A stretch of DNA of 64,000 nucleotides from Chitinophagaceae bacterium (GCA_019638615.1 JAHBTL010000006.1:124001-188000), one strand, 5' to 3'; counted from the first letter of the stretch, positions 52,867-61,410 are shown. A program made the numbers and translations. Notes: a model not told the origin generated them from the sequence alone.

Positions 52867-54669
52867 ATGAGTAACGAAGCAGTAATACAACATGGGACGG
52901 TCTCTCACGAAGTGCATGAACATCATGAGGGTCATCATCACGAAACTTTTATCTCCAAGTATGTGTTTAGCCAGGATCATAAAATGATCGCTAAGCAATT
53001 CCTGATAACCGGTATGGTATGGGCTGTGATCGGAGGTTTGATGTCGGTGTTGTTCCGTATTCAGTTGGGATACCCCGATGCGCATCTTCCCTGGCTCGAA
53101 GATATTTTCGGGCATTGGGCAAAAGACGGCAAAATTCAGCCTGAATTTTACTACGCGCTGGGTACCATGCACGGTACCATTCTCGTGTTTTTCGTGTTAA
53201 CGGCAGGACTGAGCGGAACCTTTGCCAACCTTTTGATTCCCTTCCAGGTAGGAGCAAGAGACATGGCGTCTCCGTTCATGAACATGCTTTCCTACTGGTT
53301 CTTTGTATTGGCCAGTATTGTAATGCTGGCTTCCCTGTTTATTCAAACAGGCCCTGCCTCCGGTGGGTGGACGGTTTACCCCCCGTTGAGCGCTTTGGGC
53401 GATGCTTCCCAGGGTTCTAAGCTGGGGATGGATTTGTGGCTGATCAGTATGGCATTGTTCGTTGTATCGCAGCTCCTGGGTGGGTTAAACTATGTATCTA
53501 CTATTTTGAATATGCGTACCAAGGGTATGACGATGACCCGTTTGCCCTTAACTGTATGGGCGATCTTATTTACCGCGATACTTGGTATTCTTTCATTCCC
53601 TGTATTGTTCTCCGGGTTTATCCTGTTGCTCTTCGACAGGCACCTGGGCACGAGCTTCTATTTGTCGGATATAGTGTTGAGCGGAAAAATATTGCCGAAT
53701 GAAGGAGGCAGCCCCATCCTTTACCAGCACCTGTTCTGGTTCCTGGGGCATCCTGAAGTATACATCATCATTTTGCCAACGATGGGACTGGTATCGGAGG
53801 TAATGTCGATCAATGCGCGAAAACCCATTTTCGGGTATATGGCCATGATCGCTTCCATGTTCGCGATCGCATTGCTGGCATTTCTGGTGTGGGCGCATCA
53901 TATGTTTGTAACGGGCATGAATCCGTTCTTGGGTTCTGTGTTTGTACTGCTTACCCTGCTCATTGCTGTGCCTTCGGCTATTAAAGTATTTAACTGGCTT
54001 ACTACTTTATGGAAAGGCAATATTCGCTTTAACCCGGGAATGTTGTTCTGCATCGGGTTTGTGAGCATGTTTATTTCCGGTGGGTTAACAGGCATCTTCC
54101 TGGGTAACTCAACGCTCGACATTCACCTGCACGATACTTATTTTGTAATTGCCCACTTCCATATAGTAATGGGTGTATCTGCCTTCATGGGTATGTTTGC
54201 CGGAATTTACCACTGGTTTCCCAAAATGTATGGCAGGTATATGAACAATACGCTGGGATATATCCATTTTTGGGTAACGCTGGTTTGCGCATACGTTATT
54301 TTCTGGCCCATGCACTACGAAGGTTTTGCGGGTATGCCACGCCGTTATTATGATTATTCCAACTGGGAATCGTTTAAGCAGTTTGTTGAACTGAATAAAG
54401 TGATCAGCTTTGCGGCTATCCTTTCATTCCTTGTTCAGCTGATGTTCATATTTAATTTCATTTATTCCATCTTCAAAGGCAGGAGAGTTACTTCTAAAAA
54501 TCCCTGGGGCGCTACCACGCTCGAATGGACTACGCCTATCAGGCCCGGGCACGGTAACTGGCCCGGAGAAATTCCTGAAGTGCATCGCTGGGCATACGAT
54601 TATGGAAAAGATGGTATGGACTTTATCGACCAGACAACGCCTGTAGGCAAAGACGAGTCGAAACATTAA
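52867..54669 (+). CDS. coxA: Cytochrome c oxidase subunit I (A-type heme-copper oxidase)
   Basis: A 600-residue protein with about twelve to fourteen helices. The low-spin heme ligand is in GTMHGTILVFFV. CuB ligands are in WFLGHPEVYIIILPTMG and WAHHMFVTG, and the high-spin heme ligand is in HDTYFVIAHFHIVMG. GHPEV contains the glutamate of type A1 enzymes. The N-terminus has a histidine-rich stretch (HEVHEHHEGHHHE) that may bind metal. It reduces oxygen to water and pumps protons. Confidence 0.97.
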   Translation: MSNEAVIQHGTVSHEVHEHHEGHHHETFISKYVFSQDHKMIAKQFLITGMVWAVIGGLMSVLFRIQLGYPDAHLPWLEDIFGHWAKDGKIQPEFYYALGTMHGTILVFFVLTAGLSGTFANLLIPFQVGARDMASPFMNMLSYWFFVLASIVMLASLFIQTGPASGGWTVYPPLSALGDASQGSKLGMDLWLISMALFVVSQLLGGLNYVSTILNMRTKGMTMTRLPLTVWAILFTAILGILSFPVLFSGFILLLFDRHLGTSFYLSDIVLSGKILPNEGGSPILYQHLFWFLGHPEVYIIILPTMGLVSEVMSINARKPIFGYMAMIASMFAIALLAFLVWAHHMFVTGMNPFLGSVFVLLTLLIAVPSAIKVFNWLTTLWKGNIRFNPGMLFCIGFVSMFISGGLTGIFLGNSTLDIHLHDTYFVIAHFHIVMGVSAFMGMFAGIYHWFPKMYGRYMNNTLGYIHFWVTLVCAYVIFWPMHYEGFAGMPRRYYDYSNWESFKQFVELNKVISFAAILSFLVQLMFIFNFIYSIFKGRRVTSKNPWGATTLEWTTPIRPGHGNWPGEIPEVHRWAYDYGKDGMDFIDQTTPVGKDESKH

Positions 54670-54738
54670 TGATTCATGAAGCAGGGATCCCGTATGGTTC
54701 ACTGCCTTGTGTAAAAATAGAGGAGGTTTTTGAAGGTG

Positions 54739-55647
54739 ATGGAAAGTCAGGAAAGGGTACAGCATTCAGCATCGTTTGTGGTTGTTGATAAGCTTAAGGA
54801 CTACATGCTGCTGATCAAGTTTACGCTGAGTTTTACAGTAGTTTTTTCTTCTGTGATCAGTTACCTGCTGGCTCCCAACATTACCTTTAACCTCGTATCA
54901 GTTCTTTTATTATTGATCGGCGGTATGCTGATAACCGGTTCTGCCAATGCTATTAACCAGATAGCGGAGAAGGATACCGATGCATTGATGAAACGTACGG
55001 CTAAGCGGCCTGTTGCAAATGGAAAAATGAGCGTGGGAGAAGCCTCTGTTTTTGCTGCAGTTACTGGTGCGGCAGGTGTATACATTATTGGTGAGTGGTT
55101 TAACTGGACGGCGGCCATGTTGGGTTTGTTCAGTCTTTTTTTATACGGGTTTGTATATACCCCTTTAAAAAAAGTACATTCCATATCGGTGCTGGTGGGT
55201 GCAATACCCGGAGCTTTACCCTGCCTGATAGGATGGGTAGCCGCTACTGAGGAAATGAGTGTTGGCGGCTGGGCTTTATTTGGTATACAATTCCTGTGGC
55301 AGTTCCCGCATTTCTGGGCAATTGCCTGGGTAGCGCACAACGATTATACCAGGGCCGGCTTCAAGCTGATGCCGTCAGACGCGGGGCCGACCAAATATTC
55401 AGCCATACAGGCCGTTATTTATTCGTTGCTGATGATACCGGTTGGACTGATACCCTATTTCATACAAATGAGCGGGATGGTGAGTTTGATCATTGTATTG
55501 CTGGCAAATTTGTTTATGGTATGGCAAAGCATACGGTTGTATCGCGAAATGAATGTGCAGGCGGCACGAAGGGTTATGTTCAGCTCTTATATATACCTGC
55601 CGGTAGTATTGTTGAGCTTGCTGGCAGATAAGGTAGCGGGGGTTTAA
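54739..55647 (+). CDS. ctaB: Protoheme IX farnesyltransferase (heme O synthase)
   Basis: About 302 residues with nine helices of the UbiA family. The first aspartate-rich motif is NAINQIAEKDTDALMKRT with RPVANGKMS; the second is HNDYTRAGFKLMPSDAG. An unusually good ribosome site, AGGAGG at 54721-54726, lies 12 bases before ATG 54739, favouring this start over TTG 54730; GTG 54736 is also possible. The enzyme farnesylates heme B for the A-type oxidase encoded around it. Confidence 0.95.
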   Translation: MESQERVQHSASFVVVDKLKDYMLLIKFTLSFTVVFSSVISYLLAPNITFNLVSVLLLLIGGMLITGSANAINQIAEKDTDALMKRTAKRPVANGKMSVGEASVFAAVTGAAGVYIIGEWFNWTAAMLGLFSLFLYGFVYTPLKKVHSISVLVGAIPGALPCLIGWVAATEEMSVGGWALFGIQFLWQFPHFWAIAWVAHNDYTRAGFKLMPSDAGPTKYSAIQAVIYSLLMIPVGLIPYFIQMSGMVSLIIVLLANLFMVWQSIRLYREMNVQAARRVMFSSYIYLPVVLLSLLADKVAGV

Positions 55648-55760
55648 TTTGAAAATGAATGTGAGAATGTGGAAATGTGAGAATGCCGGGCCTGGCAATA
55701 TTCAAAAGATGATGTGGAAGTGATAGAGTTTAGCGTTATTCTATAACGCCACCTCCTTTT

Positions 55761-55780
55761 CCTGTCTGCCGACAGGCAGG
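55761..55780. repeat. Intergenic palindromic repeat
   Basis: CCTGTCTGCCGACAGGCAGG contains the hairpin CCTGTC-TGCC-GACAGG and lies inside a pyrimidine/purine-rich stretch (about 55750-55805) that can pair over part of its length. Such units are widespread in Bacteroidetes intergenic DNA. It fills the otherwise empty 189-base gap within the oxidase operon. Confidence 0.55.
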
Positions 55781-55836
55781 CTTTGGAGAGGAAGAAGGGA
55801 GGAGAGATGGGCTTTTGACTTTTAAAATTTGAATAA

Positions 55837-56412
55837 ATGAGTGATGTAATGACAATGCAGCGTAAGAAAATACATCCCTACAAGTTCAGTCTTTGGCTGG
55901 GGTTGGCAGGGATCATAATGATGTTTGCCGGGCTAACCAGCGCTTATATTGTTAAGCGCAGTCAGCCGGGCTGGCAAAGTTTTACATTGCCCACGATCTT
56001 TATATATTCCACGCTGGTTATTTTGGTGAGCAGCGTAACTGTGCAGGTGGCTTTAAAAGCATTCAGGGAACGTTTAATGTCGAAATATCGTTTGTTTTTC
56101 GCCATTACCGCTGCGTTAGGACTGATATTTATCAGTATGCAGATAATCGGCTTTTACCAGTTCCAGGCCAGTGGAAAAAAAATGATAGGCTTGGGGTCAA
56201 ACCCCGCTTATTCTTTTGTGCTGGCCATAGCCGGGTTGCACATCGTGCATATACTGGGTGGATTGATCGCATTGGCTATCGTGTTTTTCAAAGCCTTTGG
56301 CCGCAAAACCAGGAATTATGATGTAGTGCCTGTAGAGCTTATTGCCACTTACTGGCATTTTGTAGATATTTTGTGGGTGTATTTGTTTGTATTTTTTAGT
56401 TTATTGCATTAA
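55837..56412 (+). CDS. Cytochrome c oxidase subunit III-like protein, first copy
   Basis: A 191-residue membrane protein with five helices. LWLGLAGIIMMFAGLTSAYIV opens it, and LHIVHILGGLIALAIVFFKAF and VELIATYWHFVDILWVYLFV are subunit III landmarks. It is one of two adjacent subunit III genes, an arrangement common in Bacteroidetes. It lies in the inner membrane with subunits I and II and stabilises the oxidase. Confidence 0.93.
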   Translation: MSDVMTMQRKKIHPYKFSLWLGLAGIIMMFAGLTSAYIVKRSQPGWQSFTLPTIFIYSTLVILVSSVTVQVALKAFRERLMSKYRLFFAITAALGLIFISMQIIGFYQFQASGKKMIGLGSNPAYSFVLAIAGLHIVHILGGLIALAIVFFKAFGRKTRNYDVVPVELIATYWHFVDILWVYLFVFFSLLH

Positions 56413-56445
56413 CAGAACTTAGTATAATAATAAAAATTCAACTGC

Positions 56446-57192
56446 ATGTCAACACACGTACCGGCAGGATACAAATGGTGGACCGGGGGCAAAAGTCCTT
56501 ATAACGTTAGTTATGGAAAGCTCATGATGTGGATTTTTCTTTTGAGCGATACATTTACGTTTGGGGCATTGCTGATTTCATATGGCACTATACGGGTAAG
56601 CCAGAACTATTGGCCGGATCCTAACCATGTATTTAATGCGTTCCCGCTTATGGGCCACGCAAACCTGCCATTGGCGTTTGTGAGCCTTATGACATTCATA
56701 CTCATCATGAGCTCCGTAACAATGGTACTGGCGGTTCATGAAGGACATAAAAGAAACCGTGCGGGTGTTGAGAAGTGGTTATTATGGACTATACTGGGCG
56801 GTTCGTTGTTCTTGAGCTGCCAAGCCTGGGAGTGGACGCACATGATCACCGGAAGTCATTCTGTATTGATTGATGGAAAGATCCAGGAGATTGGGGCCAC
56901 CATCACTCAAAATCCATATGGCCCTGTGGTTCCCGGTATGCTTGATAGCCACGGGCATGCGGTAACTATGCCCGGTCCTGTAGGGTTTGGAGGTTTCTTT
57001 TTTGGTATCACTGGGTTCCACGGCTTTCACGTTTTTAGCGGAGTATGTTTACTGGTATTGGCTTTCTTTTGGACCCGCGGCGGACGCTTTGACCGGCTGG
57101 GGCATTATGAAATGATTGAAAAAATCGGATTGTACTGGCACTTTGTGGATTTGGTTTGGGTATTTGTATTTCTTTGTTTCTATCTTATCTAA
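56446..57192 (+). CDS. Cytochrome c oxidase subunit III, second copy
   Basis: A 248-residue protein with about six to seven helices. Landmarks are MMWIFLLSDTFTFGALLISY, HEGHKRNRAGVEKWL, GFHGFHVFSGVCLLVLAFFW and IGLYWHFVDLVWVFVFLCFY. Compared with the preceding gene it has an extra extramembrane loop near 140-180. The two subunits probably occupy the positions of one longer subunit III plus an accessory protein. It lies 33 bases downstream of the first copy. Confidence 0.94.
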   Translation: MSTHVPAGYKWWTGGKSPYNVSYGKLMMWIFLLSDTFTFGALLISYGTIRVSQNYWPDPNHVFNAFPLMGHANLPLAFVSLMTFILIMSSVTMVLAVHEGHKRNRAGVEKWLLWTILGGSLFLSCQAWEWTHMITGSHSVLIDGKIQEIGATITQNPYGPVVPGMLDSHGHAVTMPGPVGFGGFFFGITGFHGFHVFSGVCLLVLAFFWTRGGRFDRLGHYEMIEKIGLYWHFVDLVWVFVFLCFYLI

Positions 57193-57219
57193 CGGCTATA
57201 AAAGTTTAAGAAAAAAATT

Positions 57220-57666
57220 ATGTCACAGCACGAACACGACCATCATACACATGCGGCGGCAGCTTCTCCCGAAATAACTTTCGAACACGAGCCGGCGCCC
57301 AATACGAAACGTATATGGAAGACATTCTGGATCCTGCTTTGCCTTACCATTGCCGAACTTGCTTTAGGCTTGTCGCATTACGCTTTTGATTTGCATGGCT
57401 GGATCCTCCTGTTCTTAAAAGGCGGTATGATCATACTGTCTTTGGCCAAGGCGGTTTATATCGTTTCCATATTCATGCACCTGGGCGATGAAATAAGAAA
57501 TATGCGTCTTACTATATTGGTGCCATTGCTTTTATTCATCTGGTTCATACTCGCCTTTTTATGGGATGGAGTAGCCTGGAGAGATTTGCGTAACCGGTAC
57601 GACAAGGCGCCTCCTACAGAGCAGGTGCAGCCTCATGGAGAACAGAGGCCTGGTCACTTGAATTAA
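57220..57666 (+). CDS. Cytochrome c oxidase subunit IV (caa3/COX4-like)
   Basis: A 148-residue protein with a histidine-rich start (HEHDHHTHAAAA) and three helices (FWILLCLTIAELALGLSHY, LKGGMIILSLAKAVYIVSIF, LTILVPLLLFIWFILAFLW). The LSLAKAVYIVSIFMHLGDE segment is typical of prokaryotic COX4 proteins. It is the last gene of the respiratory operon and is followed by a terminator. A SCO/copper-assembly gene that often comes next in relatives is absent here. Confidence 0.92.
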   Translation: MSQHEHDHHTHAAAASPEITFEHEPAPNTKRIWKTFWILLCLTIAELALGLSHYAFDLHGWILLFLKGGMIILSLAKAVYIVSIFMHLGDEIRNMRLTILVPLLLFIWFILAFLWDGVAWRDLRNRYDKAPPTEQVQPHGEQRPGHLN

Positions 57667-57695
57667 GACCAATTAATATATTTTTTAACAGGAAG

Positions 57696-57718
57696 CCACC
57701 GCACTGCGGTGGTTTTTT
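57696..57718 (+). terminator. Terminator of the respiratory operon
   Basis: CCACCGC-ACT-GCGGTGG forms a perfect 7-bp GC-rich stem followed by six T. It lies 30 bases after the subunit IV stop codon. Confidence 0.9.
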
Positions 57719-57795
57719 GTTTGCAGGTTTATGATTGCTATCAGCTATGGGCGGTGAGCTATCAATCAGCAATTTATTTATAGTTTATAGTCAGT

Positions 57796-58138
57796 ATTGT
57801 CCGGTAAAATATGAAGGGATGTCGGCCTCGGAAAAATGGCGTTAAGAAAATTGGCTTGGACGGCGCTAAAAGAAAAACACCATATGCCACAGTTAGGGAG
57901 TGCAATTAGCTCAAAAGTCGCACCGCTACCGGGTTTGGTCTACAGCTGGAACTTGTTTTTCTTAGCCGGAAAAGACAATTTTTAGCCATTTTTCCGCAGC
58001 CTTGATTTTTTGCTCCACTTTTTTATCAAGAAAAAAGTGGAATACCCAATGGTAAGTGCTTCATGCTGTAAACTTTAATGAAATTCAGTACAGCACTGGC
58101 TTTGGTCGGTTTGATTAACATTTTAACCGGACAACAAT
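57796..58138. mobile_element. MITE-like or hairpin element in a gene-free stretch
   Basis: The 644-base gap 57667-58310 has no plausible gene. An outer inverted repeat (ATTGTCCGGTAAAAT at 57796-57810 and ATTTTAACCGGACAACAAT at 58120-58138, with small gaps) borders it. Inside, 57824-57879 and 57954-58001 form a long imperfect stem (GGCnnCGGAAAAATGGC with its complement). This is consistent with a small non-coding mobile element. No transposase or target duplication was identified. The rest of the gap (58141-58300) is AT-rich repeat words. Confidence 0.45.
58015..58040. repeat. Perfect 10-bp hairpin inside the gene-free stretch
   Basis: CCACTTTTTT and AAAAAAGTGG surround the loop ATCAAG. It lies within the MITE-like element and could act as a weak bidirectional terminator. 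Confidence 0.55.
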
Positions 58139-58310
58139 GGTTTATAGTTTTGTTGTTTATAGTTTGTTTTGACAACATTAATCCATGAACTATAAACTCC
58201 AAACCACAAACATCTTGAATTTCAAATCAAAAATCACCAAATCAACAATCAGCAATCCCCTATAACATAGCTATCTTTAGCATATTACTATAACCTGTAA
58301 ACGATCAGCT

Positions 58311-59672
58311 ATGTCCGGGACATTTTCGAAAATCAAAAGTACTATCAGCTTATTAAGGAATATTGATTTTGACCAGTTAGCCAGGCTTTCGAAAAAGGTA
58401 GATCTGCAGAAGGTAATGGAAGGGTTTTCAAAGATGGATGACAAGCAGCTTACAATGCTGATGAAGATGATGGATGGCAGTGGCGGGAAGAAAAAAGAAC
58501 TCCCGGAGATAAACGGAGACTTTTATGAGCTGCACCTGCGCCTGAATGAAGAAGATAAGGCCCTGCAGTTACGTGTGCGGGAATTTATGGAGACAGAGAT
58601 TAAGCCGATCGTAAACTATTACTGGCTGCACGACGAATTTCCTTTTGAAGTAATACCCAAACTGGCAGAGCTGGGATTGTGCGGGGTGACGTACAAGGGA
58701 TATGACTGCCCCGGTAAATCCTTTTTAATGGAAGGGATCATTGCTATGGAAATGGGACGGGTAGATGCATCCATCGCTACTTTTTTTGGTGTGCAGAGCG
58801 GGCTGGCAATGGGATCTGTATACCTGTGCGGATCGGATGAGCAGAAACAGGAATGGCTGCCTGCTATGCATCAGCTGAAAGCCATAGGTGCATTTGGGCT
58901 TACCGAGCCCGAAGTAGGCTCAGGCGCTGCCGGCGGACTTACGACTACGGTTAAGCGAACCGAAAAAGGCTGGGTATTGAACGGGCAAAAAAAATGGATT
59001 GGCAACGCCACGTTTGCCGATGTAATTATTATCTGGGCAAAAGACGTGGATGATGGCGAAGTAAAAGGTTTTTTGGTAAGGAAGAATACACCCGGGCTGG
59101 CGGTGGAAAAGATCAAAGGCAAAATGGCATTACGTATTGTACAGAATGGTTTGATCACGCTGACTGATTGCCTTGTAGAAGAAAAAGACAGGCTGCCGGG
59201 CGCCAATTCCTTTAAAGATACGGCTAAAGTATTGCAGATGACCCGCGCCGGAGTAGCCTGGATGGCGGTTGGCTGTGCAAGAGGCGCTTACGAAAATGCA
59301 TTGGACTATACGCGAAAGCGCAAACAGTTCGGGAAGCCTATTGCCTCCTTCCAGTTGATACAGAACCATCTTGTTGAAATGCTGTCGAACCTTACGGCCA
59401 TGCAATCCATGGTATTCCGTTTGTCGGAGCTGCAGGACCAGGGACTGCTGAAAGATGAGCATGCTTCGCTTGCGAAAGTATTTTGTTCGTTGCGCACGCG
59501 CGATATTGTAAGCCAGGCAAGGGAAGTAATGGGAGGCAATGGCATATTACTTGATCACAATGTTGCCCGTTTTGTGGCAGATGCGGAAGCGATCTATTCT
59601 TATGAGGGTACCAAGGAGATCAACTCGCTGATCGTAGGAAGGGCCATTACAGGCTTCAGCGCGTTTGTGTAA
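58311..59672 (+). CDS. Acyl-CoA dehydrogenase family protein with N-terminal extension
   Basis: A 453-residue flavoprotein. The acyl-CoA dehydrogenase fold begins near residue 80 (EEDKALQLRVREFMETEIKP). AFGLTEPEVGSGAAGG and KKWIGNATFADVIIIWAK are the FAD-binding segments, and REVMGGNGILLDHNVAR and YSYEGTKEINSLIVGRAITG contain the catalytic glutamate in the position used by glutaryl-CoA dehydrogenases. The first about 75 residues (FDQLARLSKKVDLQKVMEGF) are helical and not part of the fold. Substrate could be glutaryl-CoA or another acyl-CoA. It converges with the DUF692 gene. Confidence 0.92.
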   Translation: MSGTFSKIKSTISLLRNIDFDQLARLSKKVDLQKVMEGFSKMDDKQLTMLMKMMDGSGGKKKELPEINGDFYELHLRLNEEDKALQLRVREFMETEIKPIVNYYWLHDEFPFEVIPKLAELGLCGVTYKGYDCPGKSFLMEGIIAMEMGRVDASIATFFGVQSGLAMGSVYLCGSDEQKQEWLPAMHQLKAIGAFGLTEPEVGSGAAGGLTTTVKRTEKGWVLNGQKKWIGNATFADVIIIWAKDVDDGEVKGFLVRKNTPGLAVEKIKGKMALRIVQNGLITLTDCLVEEKDRLPGANSFKDTAKVLQMTRAGVAWMAVGCARGAYENALDYTRKRKQFGKPIASFQLIQNHLVEMLSNLTAMQSMVFRLSELQDQGLLKDEHASLAKVFCSLRTRDIVSQAREVMGGNGILLDHNVARFVADAEAIYSYEGTKEINSLIVGRAITGFSAFV

Positions 59673-59686
59673 ATTAAAAGATAGGA

Positions 59687-60814
59687 TCACTTCTTCATCC
59701 ACTTCCTGGCTATTTTCCTGGCAGTTTCAATCATAGCGCTGTTCCATGTTTCAATCTTCCAGTCGGAGCATGCAAGAGAAGAAGCGTTTAATTTCTTTAC
59801 AGCGTCTTCGTACGACAGGGCTGTTTCTAAAATATGTGAAAGCTCCATTTGCTGGAAGTGTAATTTTTCATCTTCAACAATGATAGAAGGGACAGGAGGA
59901 TGGACCGGTAAAAATGAAAAGTTTTCATGGTCACGGATTTTTTTATTGTTTTTTTGTACAATATCTTCCATTCGCAGGAAATCGTTATAAAAATTTTGCC
60001 GGCTTTCTTCAGTCCGTAAGCCATTGCCCAGTTGTTCCAATACTACATACTTCAAATGAGTGCATTTTGGAATTGTTTTTTCCAGTAAGCCGAACACTTC
60101 TGACGGTACGGCATCGTCGTGAGTATCTCGCCGGATGGTCTTTTGTGTACCCGTGTCTGTAATATCCCAGCTGCCACCGGAAATATGGATCTCTCTTACT
60201 TTATGCAAAGGGTAAAGAGCGATCATCTCTTCATACCCAACAGAAAAGTTATGGAGCTGACAGAAAAGATTGTGGAGATCAAGAATAATAAATCCGTTCA
60301 CATCTTGTATCAGCTTGTCGAGAAATTCACCATGCTGCTTTACTTCCTCCAGCGAATAAGAGAAGGCCAGATTTTCAAGCCCCACAGGGCACCTGCATGC
60401 ATCATAGATTCTCGACAGGCGGTCTTTGCCAATGCTTAATGTAACGGGTGTATACGGAATGTTCAACGGCGCGCCGTGATGAAAGTCTGCGCCGGTCATA
60501 AAACCAAAATGCTCTGTTATATGATCAAAATGAAACTTTGTGCAGGTCTGTTTTAAATGATTCAGCCATTCAGCCTGGTGATCTGACCACCTGCCCGAAA
60601 ACAATGAAAAAAACACTCCGTGTCCTAACAACCTGTTTTCATTGCTATAGGCATGTAGTAACTCCTCGAACCAGCCCGGGATTTCCTGTACCTGGTACAA
60701 TGCATCAAACGACCATTCAATCGCTTCCACCCTTGATTCCTGTAACAGGGGCAGGCATCCGGCAAGGACAGCAGCATCAAGATTACAGGCAACAGACGAA
60801 AAAATTTTCTTCAC
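59687..60814 (-). CDS. DUF692 family multinuclear iron oxidase (MNIO)
   Basis: A 375-residue protein of the DUF692 TIM-barrel family. Likely iron ligands are His65 (LLGHGVF), Glu101 (HITEHFG), Glu147 (VGLENLAF), Asp179 and His181 (ILDLHNLF), His210 (EIHISGGSWD), His232 (RRDTHDD) and Glu260 (VVLEQLGN). Characterised members (MbnB, TglH, ChrH) modify cysteine-containing precursor peptides. Here a 56-residue cysteine-ending peptide gene lies just upstream on the same strand. About 75 extra C-terminal residues after the barrel are helical and could replace the separate partner protein that such enzymes usually need. No ATG is available; GTG 60814 or TTG 60820 starts it. Confidence 0.9.
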   Translation of the reverse strand: MKKIFSSVACNLDAAVLAGCLPLLQESRVEAIEWSFDALYQVQEIPGWFEELLHAYSNENRLLGHGVFFSLFSGRWSDHQAEWLNHLKQTCTKFHFDHITEHFGFMTGADFHHGAPLNIPYTPVTLSIGKDRLSRIYDACRCPVGLENLAFSYSLEEVKQHGEFLDKLIQDVNGFIILDLHNLFCQLHNFSVGYEEMIALYPLHKVREIHISGGSWDITDTGTQKTIRRDTHDDAVPSEVFGLLEKTIPKCTHLKYVVLEQLGNGLRTEESRQNFYNDFLRMEDIVQKNNKKIRDHENFSFLPVHPPVPSIIVEDEKLHFQQMELSHILETALSYEDAVKKLNASSLACSDWKIETWNSAMIETARKIARKWMKK

Positions 60815-60830
60815 TGCCAAATTTTAAGGA

Positions 60831-61001
60831 TTACCCCATTCCGCAGGCAGGGCAGGATTCGGGCAACCTGGATTTTTCCTGGTCTTTTTTTGCTTCTTTC
60901 TTTTCCTTGAGATCGGTCAGTTTATCCTTTTTGCAGGAAGTACCTGTTTGCACCGCCAGTCCGATAAGGATAGCGCTCAGAAGCGTTTTGGAAAGTTTCA
61001 T
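60831..61001 (-). CDS. Small exported peptide with C-terminal CPACGMG; candidate precursor for the DUF692 enzyme
   Basis: A 56-residue peptide from ATG 61001. Residues 1-22 form a signal sequence (MKLSKTLLSAILIGLAV); Cys23 could be a lipid-attached cysteine although the lipobox (GTSC) is weak. A lysine- and glutamate-rich spacer (24-45) leads to the end ESCPACGMG with Cys50 and Cys53. The stop codon is 10-16 bases before the DUF692 gene, so the two are surely co-transcribed. Size, position and the paired cysteines fit a precursor of a modified peptide. It could instead be a small metal-binding lipoprotein. Frames from earlier starts (61103) lack the signal sequence. Confidence 0.78.
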   Translation of the reverse strand: MKLSKTLLSAILIGLAVQTGTSCKKDKLTDLKEKKEAKKDQEKSRLPESCPACGMG

Positions 61002-61166
61002 AACGAGCTTTTTTATATTGGTTTGTAAGCCGGAACTCTTATGCTGACAGCATGGATTCGAAAAACGTTGTTTGGGGCAGAAAAAAAACAGCCTGGTTAC
61101 CATGCTGCCATAGGGTTGTCACTCCCCGGTTGTTAGTTTGCAGATCAATCTGTTAAATCAGTTTTT

Positions 61167-61391
61167 ATGAAAGTAGTAGAAATATATAAAACCAACGTAC
61201 AAAGCAAGATGCAGGGAAGCCGGATCATTGGTTTCCTCCATCGCCATTATCCCTGGTACAATGCCAATTTTGACCTGGAAGACACAGACAGGATCTTACG
61301 GGTTGAAAGCTTCCATCAGCATATCGACAATGAAAATATCATCGGCATTATGAAGCAGTTTGGCTGTAAAGCAGAGCCGTTGCCGGATTAG
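61167..61391 (+). CDS. Small HMA-like (ferredoxin-fold) protein
   Basis: A 74-residue protein, MKVVEIYKTNVQSKMQGSRI to the C-terminal FGCKAEPLPD. The strand-helix-strand-strand-helix-strand pattern, with FDLEDTDRILRVE in the middle, resembles small heavy-metal-associated-like proteins common in Bacteroidetes. The CxxC metal motif is absent, so copper binding is not supported. It is divergent from the DUF692 pair and shares a 165-base intergenic region with it. Function is unknown. Confidence 0.75.
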   Translation: MKVVEIYKTNVQSKMQGSRIIGFLHRHYPWYNANFDLEDTDRILRVESFHQHIDNENIIGIMKQFGCKAEPLPD

Positions 61392-61410
61392 GCTTCAGAT
61401 AATGAATTGA

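Noticed and set aside
60538-61047. 169-codon plus-strand frame covering the DUF692 start and the small peptide
   Set aside because: The minus-strand genes have a signal sequence and metal-site motifs; the plus-strand frame has neither and crosses two genes.
61133-61140. TTAGTTTG as promoter of the HMA-like gene
   Set aside because: It deviates from TAnnTTTG at the second base and the nearest upstream TTG is only 14 bases away.
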